The position numbers and the translations under genes are program-made. Below are positions 28,760-38,741 of a DNA stretch of 64,000 bases, one piece after another. Source of the DNA: Aquabacterium fontiphilum (GTDB taxonomy: Bacteria > Pseudomonadota > Gammaproteobacteria > Burkholderiales > Burkholderiaceae_C); contig NZ_JAAAPN010000007.1 of the NCBI RefSeq assembly GCF_009909205.1, positions 1-64,000 on the forward strand. Reading direction: 5' to 3'. Every line of letters starts with the position of its first letter. The stretch's first letter is position 1. The notes under the pieces are model-generated. The model saw only the letters and a program-made list of their open reading frames with translations, was not told the DNA's origin and made no database searches.

Positions 28760-31582
28760 TCAGCCGGCGGCGCGGATCCAACTGGCTGCCATCGCACGCT
28801 GCAAGGTGTCCAGAACGTCCTGGCGATGAACGCGCTCTTGCGGGCCCAGGCCCGTGCCGGGGTGGCGGCGCAGCCAGTCCATCAGCCAGCGCGCTTCCTG
28901 CAGGTAGACGGCGCGGGTGTCCGCACGGGCGTGCTGAGTGCGCAGCACCGCTGCTGCCAACAGCCCAGCATGTTCGCGTTGCAGGTTGCGGCGCCACGCG
29001 GCCATGTCGGGCCGTGCGTCGGCTTCGGCCCAGATCGTGCGGCTCAGGTGGCGCTGGACGTCCGCGAACCCGGGCGCGGCACCCGGCTGGTCGCGCAGCT
29101 TCTCGGCGTTGTCGAGCAGCCTCATGGCCAGGGGCTCGCCCATGAGATGCTGAAGAATCGGGCGCTGCAGCGCGAGTTGCTGGTCAGCCACCGAAAAGTC
29201 GGTGATGACGAGGCTGTCCAGCCCATCATCCTGACGGTCGAGGTGGTTGGGACCCATGCGGCGCAGCACATCCGGAGGCAGACGCAGTACATCGGCCTGC
29301 AAGATGTGCTGGGCCAACATGCGCAGCGCCGCGTGCTGCACCTCGCCTGTCTGAGGGATCAACGTGTCGCGCGGGCTGTCGGCGCCCAGACGGGGGGTGT
29401 GCAGCCCGCCAACCTGACGCAACAGCACGGCACTGGCGCGCTGCAACTCCCTCAGGCCGAGCGCCATCGCGCGTCGCAACGCGCCAGGCTCGTCGCCTGG
29501 CTGCACGGGGCGAGCGGCTTGACGCTGGATCAGGTCGTGTACGAGCGCGATGCGCAGTTCGGCAAAGGCCACGGGGTCGTCGCCGAGATCGAAGGTCATC
29601 ACCTCGGGGTCCATACCCAGCAGGTTGTCCTCGTCGGTACCGTAGCGCAGGGCGCGGCCGCTCACCGGATCGTCAGCCTGGGCCGCCAGGCGCTGTAGGG
29701 CGGCGCGCTCGGCCGCCACGTCCGTGCCGTGGTCGCCGTAGCCGTAGGCGATGGCCCAGTGGTCATAGGGGCCCAGTACGGTCTGGAACGGTGCACCGCC
29801 AGACTGGCCCGGCCGGGGCAGGTTGATGGGCAGGTAGTCCATCACCGAAGCGGCCAGTCCCTGCTCTCGTGTGAGCACAGGATGCGACATCGCCTGCAGG
29901 CTGCGCCAGGTCGAGGCTTTGAAGTTGTGCCTCAGACCCAGCGCGTGCCCGACCTCGTGCATGGTCGTGTCCTTGAGGTAGGCGAGCACGAAGGCTTCGA
30001 CCTCAGGGTCGTCGGCCGCCAGGGGCCGCTCCGCGGCCAATGCTTCCAGGCCCCATTGCAGCTGCTCGCGGGCATGCAGGCCGTGCAGACAGGCGTCATC
30101 GTGCGGGGCCTCATGCGCGTGCCCAAGCGACGGTCTCACACTGTCTTCGATGGCCTCGCCGCCCGACTGCACGACACCATCCGGTGTCCAGAACTGGCTG
30201 CGCAGTGTGCGCACCGCACGCGACGACAGGCTTTCCAGCGCGATGTCGGCGTCGAGGATCTCACCGGTGCGCGGGTCCACATGGCTGGGCCCGATGGCGC
30301 CAAACACGGGCCGCGCATTGGTCATCCAGCGGATGGAGGCGTGCTCGGTCTGCAGTGTGTCGAATTGTTCGGCATCGGGGGCCTCGCGCACCTGGATCGC
30401 GTCCTCGAAGCCGATGGCCTCGAAGGCCGAGTTCCAGGCCAGCACACCCTCGCGAATGGCGCCTCGGTAGGCCACCGGGATGCTCGGGTCTAGCCAGAAC
30501 ACGATCGGCTTCTTCGGACGCGAGCGAGTTGCGGTTGGGTCGGCCTTCTCCAGCCGCCACCGATGGATGTGGCGCAGACGCGGCTGGCGGGTGAACTCCT
30601 GGCCAAAGTCCGTCACGGTGGTGGTGAAGTAGCCCACACGCGCGTCGGCTGGGCGCGGGCGCATCGGTTGGGCCGGCAGCGGCGACAACGTGTAGTGCAC
30701 GTTGATGAACAGGCTGCGGGGATCGGGCAATGTCCTGGGCAGCACGGGTGGGTTGCTGCCGCTGCCGCCCTGTGCCAGCGAGGGGGTCGCGTAGTGCAGA
30801 CGCGCTTCGAGCACGAGGCTGCCCGCCTGGGGCCTGGCCTGCAGGATCTGGCTGTTACGGGCGTCCAGTGCGTAGCCCTGCCGGAACGCGTGCTGCAAAC
30901 GCGGGCTCAGACCGATCCAGTCGGTGAACAGCCATTGCGAGGCATCCACCAGCACCGCCCCGGTCTGAGGATGGGGCGCCGACGCCAGTGGAAGGCTGGC
31001 CACCAGGCTGGGGGAGTAGGCCTGCTGAACCGCCCGGGCTTGCGGGCTGCCCGATTGCGCCACGTAGGCTGCGTTCATGGCCAACAACTGAACCTGCTGG
31101 TGCACGCGGTGGAATGCCACCCATTGCGGCCGCCCCACGCTGGCCGAGCGGCTTTGCATGAGCCCGCCAAAGATGCCGGCTTCGCCGATCCCGCTGGACA
31201 GCTTGGGTGAGAGAAAGAGGGGCTGCCCGAAGCGGTCTGGCGCCAGTTCGATCCAGACCTTGTCCTGCTTGCGCCAGATGGGGAGCCAGCCAGCTTCGCG
31301 TTGCGCCCCGCGGGTCAGGACATCGAAGGCCGGTGGTGTGCCGGGTGGTGCGGTGCCTGCAGGCGCTACAGGGGCCGCCGGGGCAGCGGGGGCCGCGGGG
31401 GAAGTGATCGACGCGGGCGCCGTCTGCGGCCTCGTCTGGGCCGCTACTGCGGCATTGGGCGGGTGGGCGGCGAGGCCTGAGGAAGACGTCTGTGGGGCGC
31501 CTGTTGGCAGTTGGCTGCACGCCGACAGCACGAGCAAGACGGCCAGGCCGGCCGTCGGGCGACACGGAAACCGGGAGTTCAT
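28760..31582 (-). CDS. Large lipoprotein zinc metalloprotease (HExxHxxGxxH)
   Basis: A 940-residue exported protein. The N-terminus is a lipoprotein signal with L-S-A-C near residue 25, followed by a low-complexity Ala/Pro/Thr linker to about residue 90. The catalytic motif H-E-V-G-H-A-L-G-L-R-H near residue 547 is a metzincin-type zinc site with three histidines. The family resembles proteins annotated as zinc-dependent metalloproteases with DUF5117/DUF4953 domains; this is from memory of the family layout. The ATG at 31582 has TAAGG eight bases before it. It lies downstream of the TRAP permease on the same strand, separated by a terminator hairpin that ends 22 bases before the start codon. 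Substrate is unknown; an outer-membrane-anchored enzyme is likely. Confidence 0.85.
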   Translation of the reverse strand: MNSRFPCRPTAGLAVLLVLSACSQLPTGAPQTSSSGLAAHPPNAAVAAQTRPQTAPASITSPAAPAAPAAPVAPAGTAPPGTPPAFDVLTRGAQREAGWLPIWRKQDKVWIELAPDRFGQPLFLSPKLSSGIGEAGIFGGLMQSRSASVGRPQWVAFHRVHQQVQLLAMNAAYVAQSGSPQARAVQQAYSPSLVASLPLASAPHPQTGAVLVDASQWLFTDWIGLSPRLQHAFRQGYALDARNSQILQARPQAGSLVLEARLHYATPSLAQGGSGSNPPVLPRTLPDPRSLFINVHYTLSPLPAQPMRPRPADARVGYFTTTVTDFGQEFTRQPRLRHIHRWRLEKADPTATRSRPKKPIVFWLDPSIPVAYRGAIREGVLAWNSAFEAIGFEDAIQVREAPDAEQFDTLQTEHASIRWMTNARPVFGAIGPSHVDPRTGEILDADIALESLSSRAVRTLRSQFWTPDGVVQSGGEAIEDSVRPSLGHAHEAPHDDACLHGLHAREQLQWGLEALAAERPLAADDPEVEAFVLAYLKDTTMHEVGHALGLRHNFKASTWRSLQAMSHPVLTREQGLAASVMDYLPINLPRPGQSGGAPFQTVLGPYDHWAIAYGYGDHGTDVAAERAALQRLAAQADDPVSGRALRYGTDEDNLLGMDPEVMTFDLGDDPVAFAELRIALVHDLIQRQAARPVQPGDEPGALRRAMALGLRELQRASAVLLRQVGGLHTPRLGADSPRDTLIPQTGEVQHAALRMLAQHILQADVLRLPPDVLRRMGPNHLDRQDDGLDSLVITDFSVADQQLALQRPILQHLMGEPLAMRLLDNAEKLRDQPGAAPGFADVQRHLSRTIWAEADARPDMAAWRRNLQREHAGLLAAAVLRTQHARADTRAVYLQEARWLMDWLRRHPGTGLGPQERVHRQDVLDTLQRAMAASWIRAAG

Positions 31583-31603
31583 GACCATGACCTTACCACC
31601 CAT

Positions 31604-31639
31604 GAAAAAACCCGGTGGGCCAGGACGACCACACCGGGT
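31604..31639 (-). terminator. Intrinsic terminator after TRAP permease, just before the metalloprotease start
   Basis: On the minus strand ACCCGGTG pairs with CACCGGGT (hairpin 31639-31610) followed by six to seven T. It lies 45 bases after the permease stop and about 22 before the metalloprotease ATG. In the RNA the CCCACC of its 3' arm can alternatively pair with GGGTGG just upstream of the metalloprotease ribosome-binding site. Confidence 0.75.
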
Positions 31640-31683
31640 GTGCGTGTGCAGGGGGGCGCGCCTCGATGGCGCGCCGTTGTGCA

Positions 31684-33831
31684 TCAGTGAGGCGCGGCCG
31701 GGAACCAGTCCTTCACGAACGACAGTGCTTCGAAGTCCTGCACTGCCAGCGGACCGAAGCCCACGATGGTCAGGCCGCTGGCCATCACGATCAGCGGCAG
31801 GATCCAGCGCTCGTAGCGCCGGAAGAAGCCGAGATGCTGGACTTCCTTGTCGGCAATGGCCACTTCTTTGTCGCCCACGACCTGACGCGTCAGCAACTGG
31901 TTCAGCGCCACGGGCGGCGACAGGTAACCCAGCTCGAAGGCCACCAGCACCATCATCCAGAAGTGGAGCGGATCGATGTTGTTGGCGTAGGCCACCGGTG
32001 CCAGCGTACCCGAGACCAGGATGGCTGCGCCCAGCGGGTCCATGATCATGCCGACGAACACCATGACGACCATCAGGAAGGCCATCGCCGTCCAGCGGCT
32101 GTCGAAGACCTGCGGGAACAGCTCCATGACCTCCGAACGCTCGATCACACCGCCCACGGCCAGCGACAGCGTCATCAAGCTCAACAGGGCGCCGATGTGG
32201 CCAATGGTTTCGGTGGTGGCGTAGCGCACGGAGCGCTCCACACCCTCCTGGCGGTGGCTGGCGTAGTCTGGCGTGATCTCGGCCTTGCCCTTGTTGAGCA
32301 CCTTGTCGAAGATCAGGATCAGCAGCAGCATCACAGGGATGATGGTGGGTGCCGTGATCTCGTTGAGCTTGGTGTCCAGACCGTACTCGTACAAGGCGAT
32401 GATGCCGGCCGTCACGGCAATGTAGGGCACCAGCGGGATGAGTTCGCGCAACATGCCCGGAATGGCCACCATTGGCGACTCGATGGCGGCACGCTGGGTA
32501 CGCAGCATTTGCGAAACCAGGAAGAACAGCGTCGAGGTCAGCAGGAAGACATAGAAGCCCCAGTGATACAGCCCATTGGTGGTGACCTGCTTGTTCAGCG
32601 CGGCAATCATCACCACCAGCAGGCAGGGCCGCAGCACCACGCCCAGCGAGCCGGACATGGCTGTGGCGGCCAGCGCGAACTGGCGGCTGCCGCCGGCTGC
32701 GCGCACCTCGTGGTAGATCACGGCGCCAGCGGCGATCACGAAGATGCCGGATGCGCCGGTGTAGGCCGTGCCGATCGACGCGATGATCAGGATGATGTAG
32801 GTGAGCAGCTGCGGCGACAGGCTCCACGGCCGGATCACGTTGAGCACCAGATCGATCACGCGGCTCTGCTTGAGCAGCATGCCCGCCCAGATGAACAGGG
32901 CCAGGTTCATGAAGATGCTCGGCAGCGCCATCAACTGGTTGATGTAGATCGCCAGACCGGATGGGTGACCAATCAGCAGGAAGTAGATGCCTGCGATGAT
33001 GGCCATGTTGGCATACAGCGGTACGGCCAGCAGCGCCTTGCCCCAGCTGCCGTCTCCCTCAGAGGCCTTGGGGTGTGGCTTGAACAGGCGGAATGCATTG
33101 ATGCCCAGCATGGCCGCAAACGTGGCCATCCAGATGAAGTGCAGATGGGCATCCTCCACCGTGCCGCCTTGTCCGAGGATCTGGTAGTAACGCACCGTCG
33201 AGAACAACAACAGCGCATTGGCGAACACCTGCGACCACGTCTGCGCTTTGAAGTCACGCGTGAACACGGCGGGACGGATGCCGATGTGGTGGTAGCCCAG
33301 CGTGGTCGTCACCGCACCGATGGCCACCATGATCAGCAGGATCAATGGGCGGTTCTCCATGCCCAGCTTGAACAGGCCGAAGAAGCTCGTCTCTAGGGTA
33401 CGGTAGGCCTTGACCTCGGGCGTGAGGCTGGCAGACACGCGCTCGTACATGCTGTGCTTGGCCTTGCAGATGGCCTGCGCCTGTTCGATGGACTGGCGCA
33501 GCACAGCCGGGTCGGCCGGCCCGCTGTCGCCGAACAGGGCGTCGAGGTCGTCGTCGACGCGGGCGCCGCCATTGAGCTGGCGTTGCACCTCGGCATCGAT
33601 GTCGAGGTTGGCATCGCAGTCAGGCTTGACCGGGTCGGCGCGAAGCATGAAGTACTGAACCTGCTTGGCGGGGTCGCCGAACATCGACTCGCCCAGGCGC
33701 AGCAGCTGGCCATGGACCATCTCGCCGGTGCCGATGATCAGCGTCAACAGCAACAGGGCGAAGACCGGCAGGCTGGAGAACCACTCCAGGAAGGTGCGCC
33801 CGAGGAGCTTGCGTGAGTTGGGTGCGTGCAT
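31684..33831 (-). CDS. TRAP-type transporter permease, large fused form
   Basis: A 715-residue membrane protein. The C-terminal two thirds look like the DctM large subunit of TRAP transporters: about ten helices, an A-Y-T-G-A-S-G segment, and the D-P-L-G-A-A-I-L-V-S and L-S-P-P-V-A-L-N-Q motifs. The N-terminal third has one helix at residues 15-45, a periplasmic-looking domain of about 100 residues with two cysteines, then additional helices that could replace the separate DctQ small subunit. It is much longer than a typical DctM (about 430). It follows the substrate-binding protein gene with a strong hairpin between. No ribosome-binding site is obvious before the ATG at 33831. Substrate is unknown. 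Confidence 0.85.
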   Translation of the reverse strand: MHAPNSRKLLGRTFLEWFSSLPVFALLLLTLIIGTGEMVHGQLLRLGESMFGDPAKQVQYFMLRADPVKPDCDANLDIDAEVQRQLNGGARVDDDLDALFGDSGPADPAVLRQSIEQAQAICKAKHSMYERVSASLTPEVKAYRTLETSFFGLFKLGMENRPLILLIMVAIGAVTTTLGYHHIGIRPAVFTRDFKAQTWSQVFANALLLFSTVRYYQILGQGGTVEDAHLHFIWMATFAAMLGINAFRLFKPHPKASEGDGSWGKALLAVPLYANMAIIAGIYFLLIGHPSGLAIYINQLMALPSIFMNLALFIWAGMLLKQSRVIDLVLNVIRPWSLSPQLLTYIILIIASIGTAYTGASGIFVIAAGAVIYHEVRAAGGSRQFALAATAMSGSLGVVLRPCLLVVMIAALNKQVTTNGLYHWGFYVFLLTSTLFFLVSQMLRTQRAAIESPMVAIPGMLRELIPLVPYIAVTAGIIALYEYGLDTKLNEITAPTIIPVMLLLILIFDKVLNKGKAEITPDYASHRQEGVERSVRYATTETIGHIGALLSLMTLSLAVGGVIERSEVMELFPQVFDSRWTAMAFLMVVMVFVGMIMDPLGAAILVSGTLAPVAYANNIDPLHFWMMVLVAFELGYLSPPVALNQLLTRQVVGDKEVAIADKEVQHLGFFRRYERWILPLIVMASGLTIVGFGPLAVQDFEALSFVKDWFPAAPH

Positions 33832-33875
33832 GGGATGTGTGGGGTGAGGTGTGGATCAACGGCGACCGTCAACCC

Positions 33876-33907
33876 AAAAAAAGGCGCACGAAACCGATTC
33901 GTGCGCC
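33876..33907 (-). terminator. Strong intrinsic terminator between substrate-binding protein and permease
   Basis: On the minus strand a 10-bp stem GGCGCACGAA/TTCGTGCGCC (33907-33883) is followed by seven T (33882-33876). It is 33 bases after the substrate-binding protein stop and 45 before the permease start. Between transporter genes of one operon such hairpins usually lower permease expression relative to the binding protein. Confidence 0.85.
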
Positions 33908-33939
33908 GGGTTCAGCCGGGCTCATGGACCGGCCGAGCG

Positions 33940-35001
33940 TCACTTCCAGTCTTCTTCCGACTTGGTCGAGCACTCGGGGTCGGCTGGGTTCACATTGCAG
34001 CGCACGCGCTTGATGATGCGAAGACCGCGCTTGTCGTACAGACCTTGCTGAGCGATGTCGATGCGCGACTCACGCAGCATCAGCGTGTACTTGTAGGAGT
34101 TCTCGGGCGTCAGGTCCATCCACACATTGGGCGGGATGCTGGCATCGGCCTGCTTGACCAGCTGCAGTGCGCGATCGAACTGTCCAGCCCAATACTGTCG
34201 CGACTTCTCGCCGAAGCCCTGCGGGAACTTGCTGTGGTTCAGGATGACCTGATAGGTGAGGATCAGGATGGGGAAGCGGGCCATCGCACCCTTGGTGCCG
34301 ACGCCCTTGTGCAGCTCCAGCGGGCGGTAGGCCAGCGTCGGCGCAGCAATCATGTCCACCGAGCCGTTGTTGAACTTGGTCGCGAAGTTGGTGATGTCGG
34401 CAGACACCGGCTGTGCGCCAATGCGCTGGATCATCACGGCCTGGGCCTTGTCGTAGTCGAACGAGGCGATTCGCTTGCCGGCCAGCGCTTCGACCGTGTT
34501 GATGCGGCGGTCATTGACGATGGGGTAGGCTGCGCCCAGCGGGATGATGCCGCCCACCTCGTGCGCGCCTTCCACCATCAGCTTGGCTGCAGCCGGTGCG
34601 GCAAAGGTCTGCACCAGCTTGCGTACCACGTCGTAGCTCGCGTTGATGTCGATCTTGCCGTCGCGCACGATGGTCGTGGCACCCAGCGTGTCGATCGAGC
34701 CGGCCACGGCATTGAAGGGCCGTGTGCGGAAGGCGGTGGCGATGAAGCCAGCGCATTGCCCGGTGCGGTATTCGTCAGCAGCGACGCGCTCGTCAGTGAA
34801 GCCCTTGAGCTCGATGTTGACACCGTGGCGCTGCATGGCCACCTGGTAGTCCTTGGCCATGTTGAACAGGTCGCCTGCAGCACCCAGCAGGTCATAGACG
34901 CAGATCCGCTGCGCCGCACCTTGAGCCTGTGCAGACTTCGCTGCACCCATGGCGGCCAGCGCAATGACGCTGATCGCCCCCGTCTTCTTGACCAAGTTCA
35001 T
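33940..35001 (-). CDS. Putative solute-binding protein of a TRAP-like transporter
   Basis: A 353-residue periplasmic protein with a Sec signal peptide cleaved after A-Q-A (about residue 26). It has a bilobal binding-protein character: an I-C-V-Y-D-L-L-G start, a V-A-A-D-E-Y-R-T-G-Q-C-A-G segment, and G-S-V-D-M-I-A-A-P near residue 205. Two cysteines sit close to the C-terminus. It resembles the family annotated as putative solute-binding protein (DUF6091, from memory) more than the classic DctP. The start is supported by GAGGAG six bases before the ATG. The next gene downstream is the fused permease and the next upstream a lipoprotein, so the three probably form one transport system. Substrate unknown. 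Confidence 0.82.
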   Translation of the reverse strand: MNLVKKTGAISVIALAAMGAAKSAQAQGAAQRICVYDLLGAAGDLFNMAKDYQVAMQRHGVNIELKGFTDERVAADEYRTGQCAGFIATAFRTRPFNAVAGSIDTLGATTIVRDGKIDINASYDVVRKLVQTFAAPAAAKLMVEGAHEVGGIIPLGAAYPIVNDRRINTVEALAGKRIASFDYDKAQAVMIQRIGAQPVSADITNFATKFNNGSVDMIAAPTLAYRPLELHKGVGTKGAMARFPILILTYQVILNHSKFPQGFGEKSRQYWAGQFDRALQLVKQADASIPPNVWMDLTPENSYKYTLMLRESRIDIAQQGLYDKRGLRIIKRVRCNVNPADPECSTKSEEDWK

Positions 35002-35020
35002 GTTGTCTCCTCGGAACCAA

Positions 35021-35050
35021 AAAGCCGAGGGCCCTGACCGCGGGCCCTCG
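35021..35050 (-). terminator. Terminator-like hairpin in the leader of the substrate-binding protein gene
   Basis: On the minus strand CGAGGGCCC (35050-35042) pairs with GGGCCCTCG (35034-35026), followed by GCTTTTTGG. The hairpin ends about 25 bases before the ATG at 35001. The 3' arm contains CCTCGG (35030-35025), which can instead pair with CCGAGG (35014-35009) in the ribosome-binding site. Terminator and ribosome-site hairpin are thus mutually exclusive, as in an attenuator. Confidence 0.6.
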
Positions 35051-35127
35051 ACTGCGTCTCGGTGTTGGGTTAGCACGCTCCGTTCCTGCGACGGCTTGCG
35101 CGCCAGCGCCAGCGATGACACTTTGTA

Positions 35128-35133
35128 ACTATA
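35128..35133 (-). promoter_or_regulatory. Possible -10 element (TATAGT) for the substrate-binding protein gene
   Basis: TATAGT on the minus strand matches five of six -10 bases, with a weak TTGCCT 19 bases upstream. It would give a leader of about 120 nt that includes the terminator-like hairpin. Confidence 0.35.
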
Positions 35134-35173
35134 TCGGGGACGAAGTTTCTCCAGGCAAACCCCTCCCCACACG

Positions 35174-35197
35174 CATAGGGGAAGGGAATTCCCTATG
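35174..35197. repeat. Inverted repeat downstream of lipoprotein gene
   Basis: CATAGGG (35174-35180) and CCCTATG (35191-35197) flank ten bases, and a perfect palindrome GGGAATTCCC lies at 35184-35193. It is 25 bases past the lipoprotein stop and about 40-60 bases upstream of the possible promoter of the substrate-binding protein gene. It has no T-run, so an operator is as likely as a 3'-end hairpin. Confidence 0.4.
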
Positions 35198-35221
35198 GGT
35201 CACCTGCATGCACCAGATTGG

Positions 35222-36247
35222 TCAGTTGAGGAAGCTGTCAGCGTCGATGTCCCCGCCCGCCTTGTCGTCCCAGAACTTGCCCAATCCCATGATGGGCGTG
35301 CGGGTGCCGGTGTTCTGGGTCCACATGCGGTCTGACATGTTGGTGATCTGCGAAACCGCGATGGCGTCGAGCAGGCGGTAGTCCGGATTGGCTTTGAAGT
35401 TCTGGACCGAGGTGAAGCGCTTGATCACGGCGCGCAGCTTGTCCTTGTTGTCGGCTGACTGTGCAGCGACGGCGGCCATCACGTGCGGCAGGCGCACCCC
35501 GTTGCGTTCGCCCAGCTTCATGGCTGCATCGAAGGTGCCGTCTACGTCCTTGCCATCGCTCGCGCCGGGGATGATGCTCCACACCACGGCTTGAGCGGCC
35601 TTGGGCACGCCCCACCACTTGGTGTTGTCCAGGCAGTTCATCGCCTTCTCGACCAGGGGGGCCGTATCGGTCGGAACGCCCACCGTCTGCTGGCCTGCAA
35701 TGTCGTTCTGCATGGCCTGCAGACCTGCGACCGAGCCCAGCAAGTAAACCAGTTCATCGAAGTCGCGCTTGAAGCGGGGGCAGCTGCTGCCGTACTTGAT
35801 GAAGTACTTCTGCTCCATCTTCGTTCTCATGCGGAAGAAGGCGGTGTACTGCCGCTCTGCGGCGGTGGCCAGAATGCGCTTCTGGGCCACACGGGCGTCG
35901 ATGGCTTCATCCGAGCGTTTCTCTTTCGAGGCGCGCAAGTAGCGCATCTCTTCGGCCAATGCTGCGTTCTCGGAGCACACGCCAGCCGACGAGAGCAACA
36001 CGGTTTCCATCAGCGACGGGTCGCCATAGAAGTTGCGCGCGGCTCCGACCAGCGGGGTGTTCACGGCCGAGAAGTTGCAGACCATCTCCACATCGCTCAT
36101 CTGCAGCGTGGGCGGGGTGAAGCCGTCTTCGAGGATGCTCAGCGTGGTGCCGCTGACGTTCGATTGAATCAAGGCACAGCCACCCAGCGTCAGGGCCGAA
36201 GTGGCCGCTGCGATCAAGGTGAGCAGACGGGGCATCCGTGAGGTCAT
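35222..36247 (-). CDS. Lipoprotein of unknown function, upstream of TRAP-like genes
   Basis: A 341-residue lipoprotein; the signal ends L-G-G-C near residue 24. The mature part is mostly helical with several cysteines (for example F-K-R preceded by S-S-C-P-R, and M-N-C-L-D). I do not recognise a domain. It precedes the solute-binding protein and permease on the same strand with a 220-base gap, and could be an accessory lipoprotein of the transporter like TRAP T-components; this is inference from position and size. The ATG at 36247 gives a proper signal peptide, while the longer frame does not. Confidence 0.75.
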   Translation of the reverse strand: MTSRMPRLLTLIAAATSALTLGGCALIQSNVSGTTLSILEDGFTPPTLQMSDVEMVCNFSAVNTPLVGAARNFYGDPSLMETVLLSSAGVCSENAALAEEMRYLRASKEKRSDEAIDARVAQKRILATAAERQYTAFFRMRTKMEQKYFIKYGSSCPRFKRDFDELVYLLGSVAGLQAMQNDIAGQQTVGVPTDTAPLVEKAMNCLDNTKWWGVPKAAQAVVWSIIPGASDGKDVDGTFDAAMKLGERNGVRLPHVMAAVAAQSADNKDKLRAVIKRFTSVQNFKANPDYRLLDAIAVSQITNMSDRMWTQNTGTRTPIMGLGKFWDDKAGGDIDADSFLN

Positions 36248-36434
36248 GGAAGAGGTCTCCAGCGAGATTGGCGTAATGGTGCGTCGGGCGGCGGGCCGCG
36301 CCGGAAGGGGTCTGTGGCGTGAACTGTTCACAGACAGGTACGCGGGAAATTCTAGCCCTGCACACTGGCGTGACCGAGTGCACACCCACTAGGGATAGCC
36401 CCCGATCACCTGCAGTTGCATGGTCGGCCTGGCA

Positions 36435-36461
36435 CAAAAAAGCCCGTCCAGGGACGGGCTT
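36435..36461 (-). terminator. Intrinsic terminator of ettA
   Basis: On the minus strand AAGCCCGTCC pairs with GGACGGGCTT (36461-36440), followed by a T-run. It lies about 20 bases after the ettA stop codon. Confidence 0.88.
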
Positions 36462-36479
36462 GTACGGGGGCTCGGGGTT

Positions 36480-38144
<1,665 letters not shown>

Positions 38145-38162
38145 GGTGACATGGACCTCCGG

Positions 38163-38203
38163 AAAAAAGAACAACCGGTGCTGGCCTTGCGGCCCACCGG
38201 TTG
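38163..38203 (-). terminator. Intrinsic terminator directly upstream of ettA
   Basis: On the minus strand CAACCGGTG (38203-38195) pairs with CACCGGTTG (38180-38172), followed by TTCTTTTTTCC. It lies about 150 bases after the small conserved gene and only about 20 bases before the ettA start, so the ettA promoter must lie upstream of or within it. Confidence 0.7.
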
Positions 38204-38349
38204 GACATCAGTGTTGGAATGCGCAGCGCAGGCGAGCAACCAGTTCAGGGGCTGCGCGCGCGATCCTGCGCCAAACCCTGTAGCTTAAAGCAAGCTGAGG
38301 CCATCAGCCGAGTGAATTCGACTTGGAATGTCTCAGGCGCCGTGTGCGC

Positions 38350-38541
38350 TCAGCCGCGCAGGCGGGCCAGCAGGTTGTCGGTTTCCAGTTCGGCCTGGCG
38401 CTGGATCTGCTCGTCCGTCATGGCGGCCAGATCCAGCAGCGACATCTTCAGGTTCATCAGGCTGTCGCGCAGCGTGAACAGCGCCGACTGCATTTCGGCG
38501 ATCTGCGAGGGAGTGGGATCGTGCGGCGTGTGGGCAGACAT
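38350..38541 (-). CDS. Small conserved protein of unknown function
   Basis: A 63-residue protein with an AGGAG site seven bases before the ATG at 38541. It is mostly helical and amphipathic: A-L-F-T-L-R-D-S-L-M-N-L-K-M-S-L-L-D-L-A. No membrane segment or signal is visible. It lies between ettA and the histone-like gene, each separated by its own terminator, so it is probably transcribed alone. Good ribosome-binding site and balanced composition make it likely real; I do not know the family. Confidence 0.65.
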   Translation of the reverse strand: MSAHTPHDPTPSQIAEMQSALFTLRDSLMNLKMSLLDLAAMTDEQIQRQAELETDNLLARLRG

Positions 38542-38690
38542 GCTTGGGCTCCTGACCCCGTTCTGGCGCGGTAACGCGCGGCGGCCGTCGGGCGGGGGTG
38601 ATCGCGCAATCGCGGCCGTCAGAATGACTTTAGCCGCGGGTTGTCACGGGGAACAGCGCCCAAGTGAGGGGAAAGCGTTTCGCCTGGCAA

Positions 38691-38717
38691 TAAAAAAACC
38701 CGGCCGGAGCCGGGTTT
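38691..38717 (-). terminator. Intrinsic terminator of the histone-like gene
   Basis: On the minus strand AAACCCGGC (38717-38709) pairs with GCCGGGTTT (38704-38696), continuing into seven T. It is about 25 bases after the stop codon. Confidence 0.88.
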
Positions 38718-38741
38718 CAGTGCAGCGTGCGCCGCAGAGCC

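Noticed and set aside
31583-32827. Upstream extension of the metalloprotease frame
   Set aside because: It runs through the terminator and the permease gene in another frame, while the lipoprotein signal and ribosome site fix the start at 31582.
31615-33396. Plus-strand open frame of 593 codons
   Set aside because: Antisense to the TRAP permease; composition full of His, Gln and Asp, no domain.
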